NCBI RefSeq assembly: GCF_001428025.1
Contig: NZ_LMSC01000006.1
Coordinates: forward strand, 201,943 to 265,942
Length of the DNA: 64,000 bases
Source of the DNA: Phycicoccus sp. Soil748
GTDB taxonomy: Bacteria > Actinomycetota > Actinomycetes > Actinomycetales > Dermatophilaceae
Direction: 5' to 3'
The translations under genes and the position numbers were made by a program. This document shows positions 34,336 to 42,336 of the stretch, in pieces; position 1 is the first letter of the stretch, and every line of letters begins with the position of its first letter. Below the pieces are notes generated by a model that made no database searches, was not told where the DNA came from, and saw only the letters and a program-made list of their open reading frames with translations.

Positions 34336-35939
34336 CAGTGGTCCCCCTTCACGGCGGCGGCAACGGCTCGACCTGCGAGCTTCACGCGGGCCGCCGCGTC
34401 CGCGTCCGGTGTGGCATGGGTGACGAGCCAGGCCGCGACGTCGCCGGCGAGGGCGGGGGCCGCGAACGACGTGCCGCTCCACTGGCCGAAGCCGCCGGAG
34501 TAGTCGTCGAGGTCGATCGAGCCGCGCGTCGGGTTCTTCGAGCCGGGCAGGTTGAGCACGCTGCGGATGCTGCCGTCGAACGTGGTCGGCATGGTGCTGA
34601 CGACCGCGGTGCCGCAGCGGTAGCCCTTCACCCAGGTGCCGGTGTTGGAGTAGACCGACACGGTCCGGCCGCCCTTGTTGCGGCCCCCGGGGTTGTGCGC
34701 GCCGACGCTCACCAGGGGCACGGCGAACCCGCTGCCCACGGCGAACGCCGCCGGGAAGAACTCGACGTCGCTGGCTCCGTTGCCGGCGGCCGCGACCACG
34801 GCGACGCCGGTGGAGGCGAGCGCCTTCAGGGCCGTGACGAGGGCGCCCTCGTCGTCGAAGGTGCCGACGGTCTCGTGGTAGTAGCCGAGCGACAGCGACA
34901 GCACGTCGACCAGCGGTCCCCAGCGCTCCGGGTCGCGCAGGGCGAGGAGCTGGCGGGCGTAGAGCAGCTGCAGTGCGTCGACGACCACCGCCTCGTCGGC
35001 CACCCCGTCGCCGTACATCACGGGCACCGCCATGAGGGTCGCCTCGGGGCAGTGCTGGCGCACGATGCCCGCGATGAAGGTCCCGTGGCCGGCGAGCCGG
35101 TCGAGGACGCCGTTGACACGGTCGATGGTGACACCGGTGTTCTCGGGGTCGTCCTCGGCCGTGAAGACGAGGCCGACCGGCTCGCCGCCCACCTCCACGT
35201 CACGGATGACCCCGCGCTCGAACCACTCGTGCCTGCCGATCCCGGTGTCCAGCAGGGCGACCACCGGGCCCTTCGGCATCGTCTCCGGGCAGGGGTTCGG
35301 TGCGGCCAAGGTGACGGGGGAGCGGCCGGAGGGGCCGCCCCCGGGCAGGCCCGCGAGGCCCACACCCTCTCCGTACCCGACGCCCTCGCCGTAGCCGACG
35401 CCTTCCCCGTAACCCACGCCCTCGCCGTACCCGACCCCTTCGCCGTACCCGACGCCCTCGCCGTACCCGGTGCCGACCATGACGTGGCAGAGCTCGACGG
35501 AGCGGGCGGCGCCGGGGTCGGCAGCGCGCAGGTCCTGCAGGATCTTCCAGGCGTCCGGGGGCTCGACGGCGACACCGGTGAGCGGGGCGATGACCACGCT
35601 CGTGGTGCCCACCCGGTCGAGCTCCTCGGTGAGCTCGAGGCGGGCGAACAGGTCGCCGAGGCCGGTCTCGCGCCGCTCCTCGACGCTGTAGCGGTCCTTC
35701 AGCAGCTCGCGCAGGGCGGCGATCGGCCCGCCGGCGCGTCCCTGGACGAGGCCGCGGACCAGCAGGCAGTCACCCACGTATGCCGTGGGGCTGGGTGCCG
35801 GCTGGTCGCCGAGCCGCTTGCTCGTGGCGGGGTCGAGGGCGCGTACCCCGAGCCGGCGGACGGCACTGCCCGGCACCCCCACCCGGGGGATGCGTCGACC
35901 CGGTCCTCGGCTCGAGGTGGGGGCCGTCGTCTGTGCCAT
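34335..35939 (-). CDS. Intracellular S8 (subtilisin-like) peptidase with GYGEGV repeats
   Basis: 534 aa from ATG 35939. No signal peptide follows the start (MAQTTAPTSSRGPGRR), so it is probably cytosolic. Residues 1-155 are a distinct N-terminal domain. Residues 156-191 are six GYGEGV hexapeptides in tandem. The subtilase domain follows, with catalytic Asp230 (VVALLDTGIG), His284 (AGHGTFIAG) and Ser491 (SGTSFAAPALAG) all present, plus the oxyanion Asn region AAAGNGASDV. The repeat region may be a flexible hinge or cleavage site between the two domains. It is first of four overlapping genes ending with the CHAT protease. Confidence 0.88.
   Translation of the reverse strand: MAQTTAPTSSRGPGRRIPRVGVPGSAVRRLGVRALDPATSKRLGDQPAPSPTAYVGDCLLVRGLVQGRAGGPIAALRELLKDRYSVEERRETGLGDLFARLELTEELDRVGTTSVVIAPLTGVAVEPPDAWKILQDLRAADPGAARSVELCHVMVGTGYGEGVGYGEGVGYGEGVGYGEGVGYGEGVGYGEGVGLAGLPGGGPSGRSPVTLAAPNPCPETMPKGPVVALLDTGIGRHEWFERGVIRDVEVGGEPVGLVFTAEDDPENTGVTIDRVNGVLDRLAGHGTFIAGIVRQHCPEATLMAVPVMYGDGVADEAVVVDALQLLYARQLLALRDPERWGPLVDVLSLSLGYYHETVGTFDDEGALVTALKALASTGVAVVAAAGNGASDVEFFPAAFAVGSGFAVPLVSVGAHNPGGRNKGGRTVSVYSNTGTWVKGYRCGTAVVSTMPTTFDGSIRSVLNLPGSKNPTRGSIDLDDYSGGFGQWSGTSFAAPALAGDVAAWLVTHATPDADAAARVKLAGRAVAAAVKGDH
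35365..35472 (-). repeat. Six tandem 18-bp coding repeats (GYGEGV) in the subtilase gene
   Basis: Six consecutive 18-bp units encode the hexapeptide GYGEGV without interruption. The DNA units differ at several third positions, so the amino-acid sequence has been kept by selection or recent gene conversion rather than being a fresh slippage product. Confidence 0.85.
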
Positions 35940-36450
35940 GAGCTCTCCCCTGTGGGCGGAAGCCGACGCGGACGCAACCGGTGCGCCGCTGGTCAGCGTA
36001 GTGAGACCACCACGTCGCTGACAGGAGAACCGGAGGTTCCCGCTGATACAAGTCAGACGGACCCGGTTGCGCCTGCTGGACCCTCGGGACGAGAAGTTCG
36101 GGCGCCGGTGTATCAGGCGGGGGACGGGCCGCTCCTTCATGGTGTCCGGTTCGGTCAAGGGGAACGGGTCGGACGCCACGAAAGGACCCTCATGTCACCC
36201 AGGTCTGGTGAGTGCCGATGGCGGCGGACACGGGTGGCCGAGGTCAGCTGGCCCGGGGGGAGCCAGCGAGTGGTCCGGTCGCGACAGGGGTTTCGCGGTC
36301 GGGCAGCCCTGCGGGGCGCGTCGTCGGGAGGCGTCGGTGCGGGGCGGTGCTGGTCGGGGGTCGCCAGCAGCCGTCCGGCCCGGCCTTCCGGGCGACGTCC
36401 CTAGGCGGCGTCCTCCGTAGGGGCGTGGCCGCGTACGGGGGTGCGCGCGA
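35940..36450. other. Gene-free region upstream of the subtilase-sigma-CHAT operon
   Basis: About 510 bases carry no convincing coding sequence on either strand; open frames here lack ribosome sites and have arginine-rich, shadow-like translations. The operon promoter must lie here. CGCTGATACA (36041-36050) and its near-complement TGTATCAGGCG (36109-36119) form an inverted pair about 58 bases apart that could be regulator sites. I see no clear -35/-10 pair. Confidence 0.4.
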
Positions 36451-36501
36451 AGGAGCCCGCGGTGCTGCACACACATCCGGTGTGCGGCGCCGCGGGCTCC
36501 T
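36451..36501 (-). terminator. Hairpin terminator of the YtxH gene
   Basis: A 12-bp perfect outer stem (36451-36462 / 36490-36501; AGGAGCCCGCGG) extends into an imperfect inner stem around CACAC/GTGTG. It lies 73 bases after the stop of the YtxH gene on the minus strand. Confidence 0.65.
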
Positions 36502-36573
36502 CGTCGTGCCCGGCCTGGCGAGAACACGGCCAGGGCCGACTCATGCTCGACTCGTGGTCGGTTCAAGGTCGGC

Positions 36574-36927
36574 TCAGGGGAGCTTGGAGCCCCCGGGACC
36601 GAAGCCGGTGGTGTCGGCGTGCAGCTTGCCGTCGCTGCCGCGGTGGATCGTGTCGGGGAGGTCCTCGCCGGTGACGCGGTCCTTGGCGCTCGCTCCAGCG
36701 CTCAGCGCGGTGGAACCGGCGCTCTTCGCGACGTCGCCCAGCTTGGCGGCCACGACCGGGGCCTGCTCCTTGACGACGTCCTTGACGGTGTCGACGCGGG
36801 ACTGGACCGGGTCGCTGGTCCACAGCTGGTTGGCCCGCCCACGGATCTGCTCGTAGCGCTTCTGCCCGGCCTTGGCGCCGAGGACGTAACCGGCGGCGAC
36901 GCCGGCGATGAAGGTCAACTTGCCCAT
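36574..36927 (-). CDS. YtxH-like membrane-associated protein
   Basis: 117 aa from ATG 36927 with AAAGGA upstream. The start MGKLTFIAGVAAGYVLGAKAGQKRYEQI is typical of YtxH-type proteins: one short hydrophobic N-terminal helix with a Gly zipper (GxxxGxxxG-like), then an amphipathic helix. The rest (VDTVKDVVKEQAPVVAAKL and a polar tail) is probably an extended coil. These small proteins are common near stress genes in Gram-positive bacteria; their biochemical role is not known. Confidence 0.75.
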   Translation of the reverse strand: MGKLTFIAGVAAGYVLGAKAGQKRYEQIRGRANQLWTSDPVQSRVDTVKDVVKEQAPVVAAKLGDVAKSAGSTALSAGASAKDRVTGEDLPDTIHRGSDGKLHADTTGFGPGGSKLP

Positions 36928-36974
36928 GGTGAATCCTTTGTTCGGGGTGGCTTCGACCCTAACAAAACCGCTGC

Positions 36975-37469
36975 TCAGGGGCTTGTCGAGCGGTCGCCGG
37001 TGGTGAACCGCCGGCGCAGGGAGAGGGGCAGGACGACCCACGCCCCCAGGAACACGATGACGCCGCAGGCGGCCACGACGGCCCCGAGGAGGTCGCTGAA
37101 GACGAGGGCGAACGTGAACGCCATGACGCTGACGACCGCGCCCGCGAGGACGACGAGCCCCGCGATGGCGAGGTGGTGGGCCATCAGGACCAGGGTCTCC
37201 TTGCGCCGCTGCCGGAACAGCCACCGGTGCATCGCGACCGGGGTGATGAGGAGGCAGGTGGCCATGATGCTGGCGCTGATGGCGGCCACGTAGGCCGCCC
37301 GCTCGAACGTGGTGATCCCGTGGAACGCGGGCTGGATCGGCAGGGTGAGCAGGAAGCCGGTGAGGATCTGGACGCCGGTCTGGGACACCCGGAACTCCTG
37401 GAGCAGCTCGTCCCAGTTGCGGTCCAGGCGCTGCGCCTCGGTCTCGCCCTCACGTTGGTAGGCGTCCAC
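36975..37469 (-). CDS. DUF6328 family membrane protein
   Basis: 164 aa from GTG 37469. The N-terminal RNWDELLQEFRVSQTGVQILTGFLLTLPIQPAF is the conserved core of DUF6328, and four transmembrane helices follow (about 48-66, 76-95, 105-128, 132-152). A charged loop HRWLFRQRRK lies between helices 2 and 3. The function is unknown. An in-frame start near the tRNA at 37535 would add 22 residues but lacks a ribosome site and runs into the tRNA-Ser gene. Confidence 0.75.
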   Translation of the reverse strand: MDAYQREGETEAQRLDRNWDELLQEFRVSQTGVQILTGFLLTLPIQPAFHGITTFERAAYVAAISASIMATCLLITPVAMHRWLFRQRRKETLVLMAHHLAIAGLVVLAGAVVSVMAFTFALVFSDLLGAVVAACGVIVFLGAWVVLPLSLRRRFTTGDRSTSP

Positions 37470-37522
37470 GACGTGACGATAGCGTGGCCCCCGGCTGGCC
37501 GGCTTCGATGTCGGCGGGTCAT

Positions 37523-37609
37523 GGAGGGCTCGCATAGTGGCCTAGTGCGGCGGTCTTGAAAACCGCTATGGCGGCAACGTCATCGTGGGTTCGAATCCCA
37601 CGCCCTCCG
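37523..37609 (+). tRNA. tRNA-Ser (anticodon TGA)
   Basis: 87 nt. The acceptor GGAGGGC pairs with GCCCTCC, discriminator G. The anticodon stem GCGGT/ACCGC encloses CTTGAAA, giving anticodon TGA. It has the long variable arm expected of class II tRNAs and the T arm GTTCGAATC. It reads UCA and related codons. Confidence 0.95.
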
Positions 37610-37659
37610 CGCGAAGGGTTCGTACGGGCCGAGGAACGAGGTCCGGGCGGTTCCTGCGC

Positions 37660-37724
37660 ATCGAGCACGCGGGATTCGGGAGGAGCCGGAGCGCAGCGGA
37701 GGCGACGGCTCCCACGCCCTCCGC
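37660..37724 (+). repeat. tRNA-linked 50-bp repeat followed by copy of tRNA-Ser 3' end
   Basis: Bases 37660-37709 match 51614-51663 (after tRNA-Ser GCT) at 48 of 50 positions; the core is GGGAGGAGCCGGAGCGCAGC. Directly after it, 37710-37724 (TCCCACGCCCTCCGC) is an exact copy of the last 15 bases at the tRNA-Ser(TGA) 3' edge (37596-37610). Confidence 0.85.
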
Positions 37725-37866
37725 CGGGGGCTCCGGTGGGCCAGCCAGCGAGACGCCGGGCCCAAACCGGTGCGCTGGCTACGCCCATTGCGGGATCCTC
37801 GGTGTCGAACGGTGTGGTTACCCTCGACTGGGGCCACTTGACGTCCGCTCTAGGGCGGCGGGCCGG

Positions 37867-37893
37867 AGGCCGGGCAACCCTGCAGCCCGGCCT
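37867..37893 (-). terminator. Hairpin downstream of the MocR-type gene
   Basis: A 9-bp perfect stem (37867-37875 / 37885-37893; AGGCCGGGC) with a 9-nt loop lies about 60 bases after the stop of the MocR-type gene on the minus strand. The rest of the 37725-37950 stretch holds only another weak inverted repeat (AGCCAGCG at 37743, CGCTGGCT at 37773) and no gene. Confidence 0.45.
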
Positions 37894-37950
37894 TCGCGCC
37901 TGCCCGGACCCGTTCGAGGCTGGCTCTGCGGGAAGGCTGAGCCGGTGGCC

Positions 37951-39321
37951 TCAGCGGGCGCGACCGCTCCAGCCCGTCGTCTGCGCGGCGTCGGCGAGCG
38001 CGTCGACGAGGGGCTCGAGGTCGCCGGTGGCCAGCCCGACGGTGACGCGGACGTGACCACCGTCGGCGGCGGGCGCGCCCAGGCGGAACGGTGCGCCGGG
38101 CGCCACGCCGATCCCCTGGCTGGCGAGACGGACCACGGCGGCGGTCTCGTCGTGCACCGGCACCCAGATGTTGATGCCCTCGCTGCCGCCGACCTCGACC
38201 CCGCGGGCGCGGAGGCCGCTGACGACGGACGCCCGCCGCGCGGCATACGTGGTGGCGGCCGTGCGCACCTGCGCAGTGGCGGCGTCGTCGGTGAGGAGGG
38301 AGAGGAGCACCTGTTGCAAGAGCCTGCTGGACCAGCCCTGCGCGAGCTGGCGCCGGGCGGACACCGCGCCGAGGACCGGGGCCGGCGCGCTCAGGGCGGC
38401 CAGCCGCAGGTCTGGGCCGTGCGACTTGGAGAACGACCGGATGTGGACGGTGCGGTCGGGTATCCAGCGTCCGAGGCTCGCGAGCGCCGCCGACGACAGG
38501 CCGGCCGCGGAGTCGTCCTCGACGACGAGGGCGTCCGTCCCCGACAGGAGCTCGGCCAGTGCGCGGGCCCGCCGTCGGGTGGTGGTCACGCCGGTGGGGT
38601 TCTGCGCCCGTGGCTGGAGGAAGACGGCCGCCACCGGTTCGGCCAGCGCGGCGCGCAGGCCCTCGACCGACAGGCCCTCCTCGTCCACGGCGACCCCCAC
38701 CAGCTGCGCCCCCATCGACTCGAGCAGGTCGACCAGCGGTGGGAACGCGGGGTCCTCGACCACGACCCGGTCGCCGAACCGCAGCTGGGTGCGCACCACC
38801 AGGTCCATCGCGTCCATGGCCCCGTCGACGACCGTGACCTCAGCGACCTCGAACGGCCAGTCGCCTCGCAGCGCCTCTCCCAGCGCGGGCAGGACCGGGT
38901 CGTCGAGGTAGCTGCCGGTGCGCGGGGCCGAGGTCAGGCCCGCCAGCGCCGCGCCGAGGTCGGGGAGCAGGGCCGGGTCCGGGACGCCGGTGGACAGGTC
39001 GAGCTCGAACGTCGAGGGCCGTTCGAGCGCCTTGCGGTACCGGGTGGTGCCCCCACCGCGGGCGTCGAGGACGGTGGTGCCCCGCCGTCCGTTGGTCGCC
39101 ACGGTGCCCGACCGCGCGAGCAGCGCCCAGGCCGCGCTCACCGTCGTGGGCGAGAGGGCCAGCTGCGCGGCCACGGTGCGGATCGGGGGGAGCCGGTCGC
39201 CGGCGACGAGGTGGCCGTCGCGGATGGCGGCCGAGACGGCATGGGCCAGCCCCTTGGCCGTCGGAGTGTCCAGCCGCTCCTCGAGCGCGGTCAGTGTCGC
39301 GCCGTCGGGCCCTGAGGTCAT
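37951..39321 (-). CDS. MocR-type (GntR + aminotransferase) regulator
   Basis: 456 aa from ATG 39321. Residues ~15-85 are a GntR winged helix (AAIRDGHLVAGDRLPPIRTVAAQLALSPTTVSAAWALL). The remaining ~350 residues are a fold-type I aminotransferase domain with the PLP Lys in IRSFSKSHGPDLRL and YLDDPVLPALGEALR. MocR proteins use PLP and an amino acid as effector. It is divergent from mmsA with only 60 bases between, so it probably controls the amine/amino-acid catabolic genes at 39382-43758. Confidence 0.92.
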   Translation of the reverse strand: MTSGPDGATLTALEERLDTPTAKGLAHAVSAAIRDGHLVAGDRLPPIRTVAAQLALSPTTVSAAWALLARSGTVATNGRRGTTVLDARGGGTTRYRKALERPSTFELDLSTGVPDPALLPDLGAALAGLTSAPRTGSYLDDPVLPALGEALRGDWPFEVAEVTVVDGAMDAMDLVVRTQLRFGDRVVVEDPAFPPLVDLLESMGAQLVGVAVDEEGLSVEGLRAALAEPVAAVFLQPRAQNPTGVTTTRRRARALAELLSGTDALVVEDDSAAGLSSAALASLGRWIPDRTVHIRSFSKSHGPDLRLAALSAPAPVLGAVSARRQLAQGWSSRLLQQVLLSLLTDDAATAQVRTAATTYAARRASVVSGLRARGVEVGGSEGINIWVPVHDETAAVVRLASQGIGVAPGAPFRLGAPAADGGHVRVTVGLATGDLEPLVDALADAAQTTGWSGRAR

Positions 39322-39345
39322 GTTTGCACCATAACAAAAAGTCTA

Positions 39346-39374
39346 TTGTGCCAGCAATGGTTGGGTCGTACTGT
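39346..39374 (+). promoter_or_regulatory. Promoter of mmsA (leaderless)
   Basis: TTGTGC (39346-39351) and TACTGT (39369-39374) are separated by exactly 17 bases, and ATG 39382 follows 7 bases after the -10 box, so transcription should start at or next to the A of ATG. The 60-bp spacer is AT-rich and shared with the divergent MocR promoter, suggesting the regulator binds here. Confidence 0.65.
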
Positions 39375-39381
39375 GTGGAGC

Positions 39382-40872
39382 ATGACGACGCGCATCTCGC
39401 ACTGGATCGACGGCAAGGCCGCCCCCGGCACCTCAGGTCGCACGGCGCCGGTCTTCAACCCTGCCACCGGGGCGGTCAGCGGCGAGGTCGACCTCGCCTC
39501 GGTCGAGGAGCTCGGCGCCGCCGTCGCCAGCGCCACCGTCGCGGCTCGCGAGTGGCGACGGGCCTCCCTGTCTCGCCGCAGCGCCGTGCTCTTCGCCTTC
39601 CGCGAGCTGCTTCACCAGCGCACCCCCGAGCTCGCCGAGATCATCACCGCCGAGCACGGCAAGGTGCTGTCCGACGCCGCGGGTGAGATCGCGCGCGGCC
39701 TCGAGAACGTCGAGTTCGCCACCGGTGTCCCCAACCTGCTCAAGGGGGGCTTCAGCGAGCAGGCCGCGACCGGCGTCGACGTCTACAACATCCGCCAGCC
39801 GCTCGGTGTCGTGGCCGGTGTCACGCCCTTCAACTTCCCCGCGATGGTGCCGCTGTGGATGTGCGCCAACGCGATCGCCTGTGGCAACGCCTTCATCCTC
39901 AAGCCGTCGGAGAAGGACCCGTCCGCGGCGCTCTTCCTGGCCCAGCTGTGGAAGGAGGCCGGCCTGCCCGACGGCGTCTTCACGGTCGTGCACGGTGACA
40001 AGGTGGCCGTCGACGCCATCCTCGACCACCCCGGCATCGCCGCGGTGAGCTTCGTCGGCTCCACGCCGATCGCGCGGTACATCTACGAGCGCGGCACGGC
40101 CAACGGCAAGCGGGTCCAGGCCCTCGGCGGCGCCAAGAACCACGCCCTCGTACTCCCCGACGCCGACATCGACATGGCCGCGGACGCGGTCGTCTCCGCG
40201 GCCTACGGGTCGGCCGGCGAGCGCTGCATGGCCCTGTCGGTCGCGGTCGCCGTCGGGGACGTCGCGCAGCCGCTCGTGGACGCCATCGCCGCCCGCCTGC
40301 CCAAGCTCACCGTGGGGCCCGGCACCGACCCCGACACCGACATGGGCCCACTCATCACCGCCGAGCACCGCGACAAGGTGGCCAGCTACATCGGCGCCGG
40401 TCAGGAGGCCGGCGCGAGCGTGGTCGTCGACGGCCGTGAGGGCGACCTGCCTCCCGACGGCTTCTTCCTCGGCACCACGCTGCTCGACCACGTCACCCCG
40501 GAGATGACCGTCTACACCGACGAGATCTTCGGGCCCGTCCTGTCCGTGGTCCGCGTGGACACCTACGACGAGGGCCTCGAGCTCATCAACTCCAACCCGT
40601 ATGCCAACGGCACCGCGATCTTCACCCGCGACGGGGGGGCCGCGCGCGAGTTCCAGTTCGACGTCGAGGTCGGCATGGTCGGCATCAACGTCCCGATCCC
40701 GGTCCCCGTCGCCTACTACTCCTTCGGCGGCTGGAAGGACTCGCTGTTCGGCGACACGCACATGTACGGGCCCGAGGGCGTCAGCTTCTACACGCGCGGC
40801 AAGGTCGTCACGCAGCGCTGGCCCGACCCCGCGACCTCGAGCGTCGACCTCGGCTTCCCGCAGACCCGCTGA
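39382..40872 (+). CDS. mmsA: CoA-acylating methylmalonate-semialdehyde dehydrogenase
   Basis: 496 aa, ATG 39382. Aldehyde dehydrogenase fold with the conserved VTPFNFPAMVPLWM and the catalytic Cys in GSAGERCMALSVAV, which is the MmsA-type context, rather than the ordinary ALDH context. The NAD site includes FVGSTPIARYIY and GGAKNHALVLPDAD. It converts (methyl)malonate semialdehyde to propionyl- or acetyl-CoA with NAD and CoA in valine, beta-alanine and inositol breakdown. Followed by an aminotransferase that could produce its substrate. Confidence 0.95.
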   Translation: MTTRISHWIDGKAAPGTSGRTAPVFNPATGAVSGEVDLASVEELGAAVASATVAAREWRRASLSRRSAVLFAFRELLHQRTPELAEIITAEHGKVLSDAAGEIARGLENVEFATGVPNLLKGGFSEQAATGVDVYNIRQPLGVVAGVTPFNFPAMVPLWMCANAIACGNAFILKPSEKDPSAALFLAQLWKEAGLPDGVFTVVHGDKVAVDAILDHPGIAAVSFVGSTPIARYIYERGTANGKRVQALGGAKNHALVLPDADIDMAADAVVSAAYGSAGERCMALSVAVAVGDVAQPLVDAIAARLPKLTVGPGTDPDTDMGPLITAEHRDKVASYIGAGQEAGASVVVDGREGDLPPDGFFLGTTLLDHVTPEMTVYTDEIFGPVLSVVRVDTYDEGLELINSNPYANGTAIFTRDGGAAREFQFDVEVGMVGINVPIPVPVAYYSFGGWKDSLFGDTHMYGPEGVSFYTRGKVVTQRWPDPATSSVDLGFPQTR

Positions 40873-40880
40873 CGCCACAC

Positions 40881-40910
40881 CGCTGACGACAGACCCGCTG
40901 ACGACAGACC
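40881..40910 (+). repeat. Tandem 15-bp repeats between mmsA and the aminotransferase
   Basis: CGCTGACGACAGACC occurs twice in tandem (40881-40895, 40896-40910), flanked by partial copies (CGCTGACGCC at 40868 and CGCTGGCACC at 40911). It lies in the 71-bp spacer of the operon and is probably slippage-derived. Confidence 0.7.
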
Positions 40911-40943
40911 CGCTGGCACCGCAGAACCGTTGAGAGGCAACGC

Positions 40944-42332
40944 ATGACCGACACCACCGTCCAGCCGGACGTGCTCGACGCCGTCACGGGCGCCACCGAG
41001 GAGCAGGTCCGTCGCGACGACCGGGGCCACGTGTTCCACTCGTGGTCGGCGCAGGGGCTGATCGACCCGCTGCCGATCGCCTCGGCGCAGGGGTCGTACT
41101 TCACCGACTACGCGGGCAGGCGCTACCTCGACTTCTCCAGCCAGCTGGTCAACGTCAACATCGGCTACCAGCACCCCAGGCTGGTCGCCGCGATCCAGGA
41201 GCAGGCTGCTCGCCTCACGACGATCAGCCCGGCCTTCGCCAACGACGCCCGCTCCGAGGCGGCACGCCTCATCGCCGAGCTCGCCCCCGGCGACCTCAAC
41301 CGGGTGTTCTTCACCAACGGCGGGGCAGAGGCCAACGAGAACGCGCTGCGGATGGCGCGCCTGCACACGGGCCGCCACAAGGTGCTGGCCGCCTACCGCA
41401 GCTACCACGGTGCCACCGCGGGTTCCATTGCCCTGACCGGCGACCCGCGCCGGTGGCCCTCCGAGCCGGGTATGCCGGGCGTGGTGCGCTACTGGGGCCC
41501 GTACCTGTACCGCTCCGCCTTCCACGCCACCACCGAGGAGGAGGAGTGCGAGCGCGCGCTGCAGCACCTGCGCGACACCCTCATGGTCGAGGGCGCGCAC
41601 ACCGTGGCCGCGATCATCCTCGAGTCGGTCGTCGGCACCAACGGCATCCTCGTGCCCCCGCCCGGCTACCTCGCAGGGGTCCGCCGGATCTGCGACGAGC
41701 ACGGCATCGCCATGATCGCCGACGAGGTGATGGCCGGGTTCGCGCGCTGCGGTGAGTGGTTCGCCGTCGACCACTGGGGCGTCGCGCCCGACCTCATCAC
41801 CTTCGCCAAGGGCGTCAACAGCGGCTACGTCCCCCTGGGTGGCGTCATCATCTCCGAGCGCATCGCCCGGTCCTTCGACACCAGGCCCTTCCCGGGCGGC
41901 CTCACCTACTCCGGTCACCCGCTCGCCTGCGCCTCCGCCGTCGCCTCCATCAACATCTTCAAGGAGGAGCGCATCGTCGAGCACGCCCGCGACCTGGGGA
42001 CCGACGTGATCGGCCCCGGACTGCGAGAGCTCGCCGAGCGGCACCCCAGCGTGGGCGAGGTCCGCGGGCTCGGGACGTTCTGGGCCCTGGAGCTGGTCCG
42101 TGACCGTGAGACCCGGGAGCCGCTGGTGCCGTTCAACTCCGGTGGCGCCGACGCCAAGCCGATGAACGACTTCGCCGCGGCCTGCAAGGAGCGCGGGCTC
42201 TGGCCGTTCACCCACTTCAACCGGACCCACGTCGTGCCGCCGTGCACGACGACGCCCGACGAGGTGCGTGAGGGCCTGGCCATCCTCGACGAGGCGCTCG
42301 AGGTGGCCGACCGCCACTGCACCGGCAGCTGA
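40944..42332 (+). CDS. Class III (omega-type) aminotransferase
   Basis: 462 aa, ATG 40944, with TTGAGAGG upstream. It has the PLP-fold features FTNGGAEANENALRMAR, AAYRSYHGATAGSIALTGD, the PLP-ring Asp in IADEVMAGFARCGEW and the Schiff-base Lys in FAKGVNSGYVPLGG. Closest in pattern to taurine/beta-alanine/aminobutyrate--pyruvate transaminases. With mmsA upstream, transamination of beta-alanine or 3-aminoisobutyrate to a semialdehyde is the likely reaction. The amine substrate itself cannot be read from sequence. Confidence 0.9.
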   Translation: MTDTTVQPDVLDAVTGATEEQVRRDDRGHVFHSWSAQGLIDPLPIASAQGSYFTDYAGRRYLDFSSQLVNVNIGYQHPRLVAAIQEQAARLTTISPAFANDARSEAARLIAELAPGDLNRVFFTNGGAEANENALRMARLHTGRHKVLAAYRSYHGATAGSIALTGDPRRWPSEPGMPGVVRYWGPYLYRSAFHATTEEEECERALQHLRDTLMVEGAHTVAAIILESVVGTNGILVPPPGYLAGVRRICDEHGIAMIADEVMAGFARCGEWFAVDHWGVAPDLITFAKGVNSGYVPLGGVIISERIARSFDTRPFPGGLTYSGHPLACASAVASINIFKEERIVEHARDLGTDVIGPGLRELAERHPSVGEVRGLGTFWALELVRDRETREPLVPFNSGGADAKPMNDFAAACKERGLWPFTHFNRTHVVPPCTTTPDEVREGLAILDEALEVADRHCTGS

Positions 42333-42336
42333 CGTC

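Noticed and set aside
35365-35472. Repeat array as a possible CRISPR
   Set aside because: Units are 18 bp, contiguous and without spacers, and translate to GYGEGV in frame inside a peptidase gene.
30639-35939. Craspase (type III-E CRISPR) locus
   Set aside because: A TPR-CHAT protease and a sigma factor are present, but there is no gRAMP effector, no cas gene and no array anywhere in the window.
36212-36856. A 214-codon plus-strand frame near 36.5 kb
   Set aside because: It runs through a terminator hairpin and antisense to the YtxH gene, and has no ribosome site.
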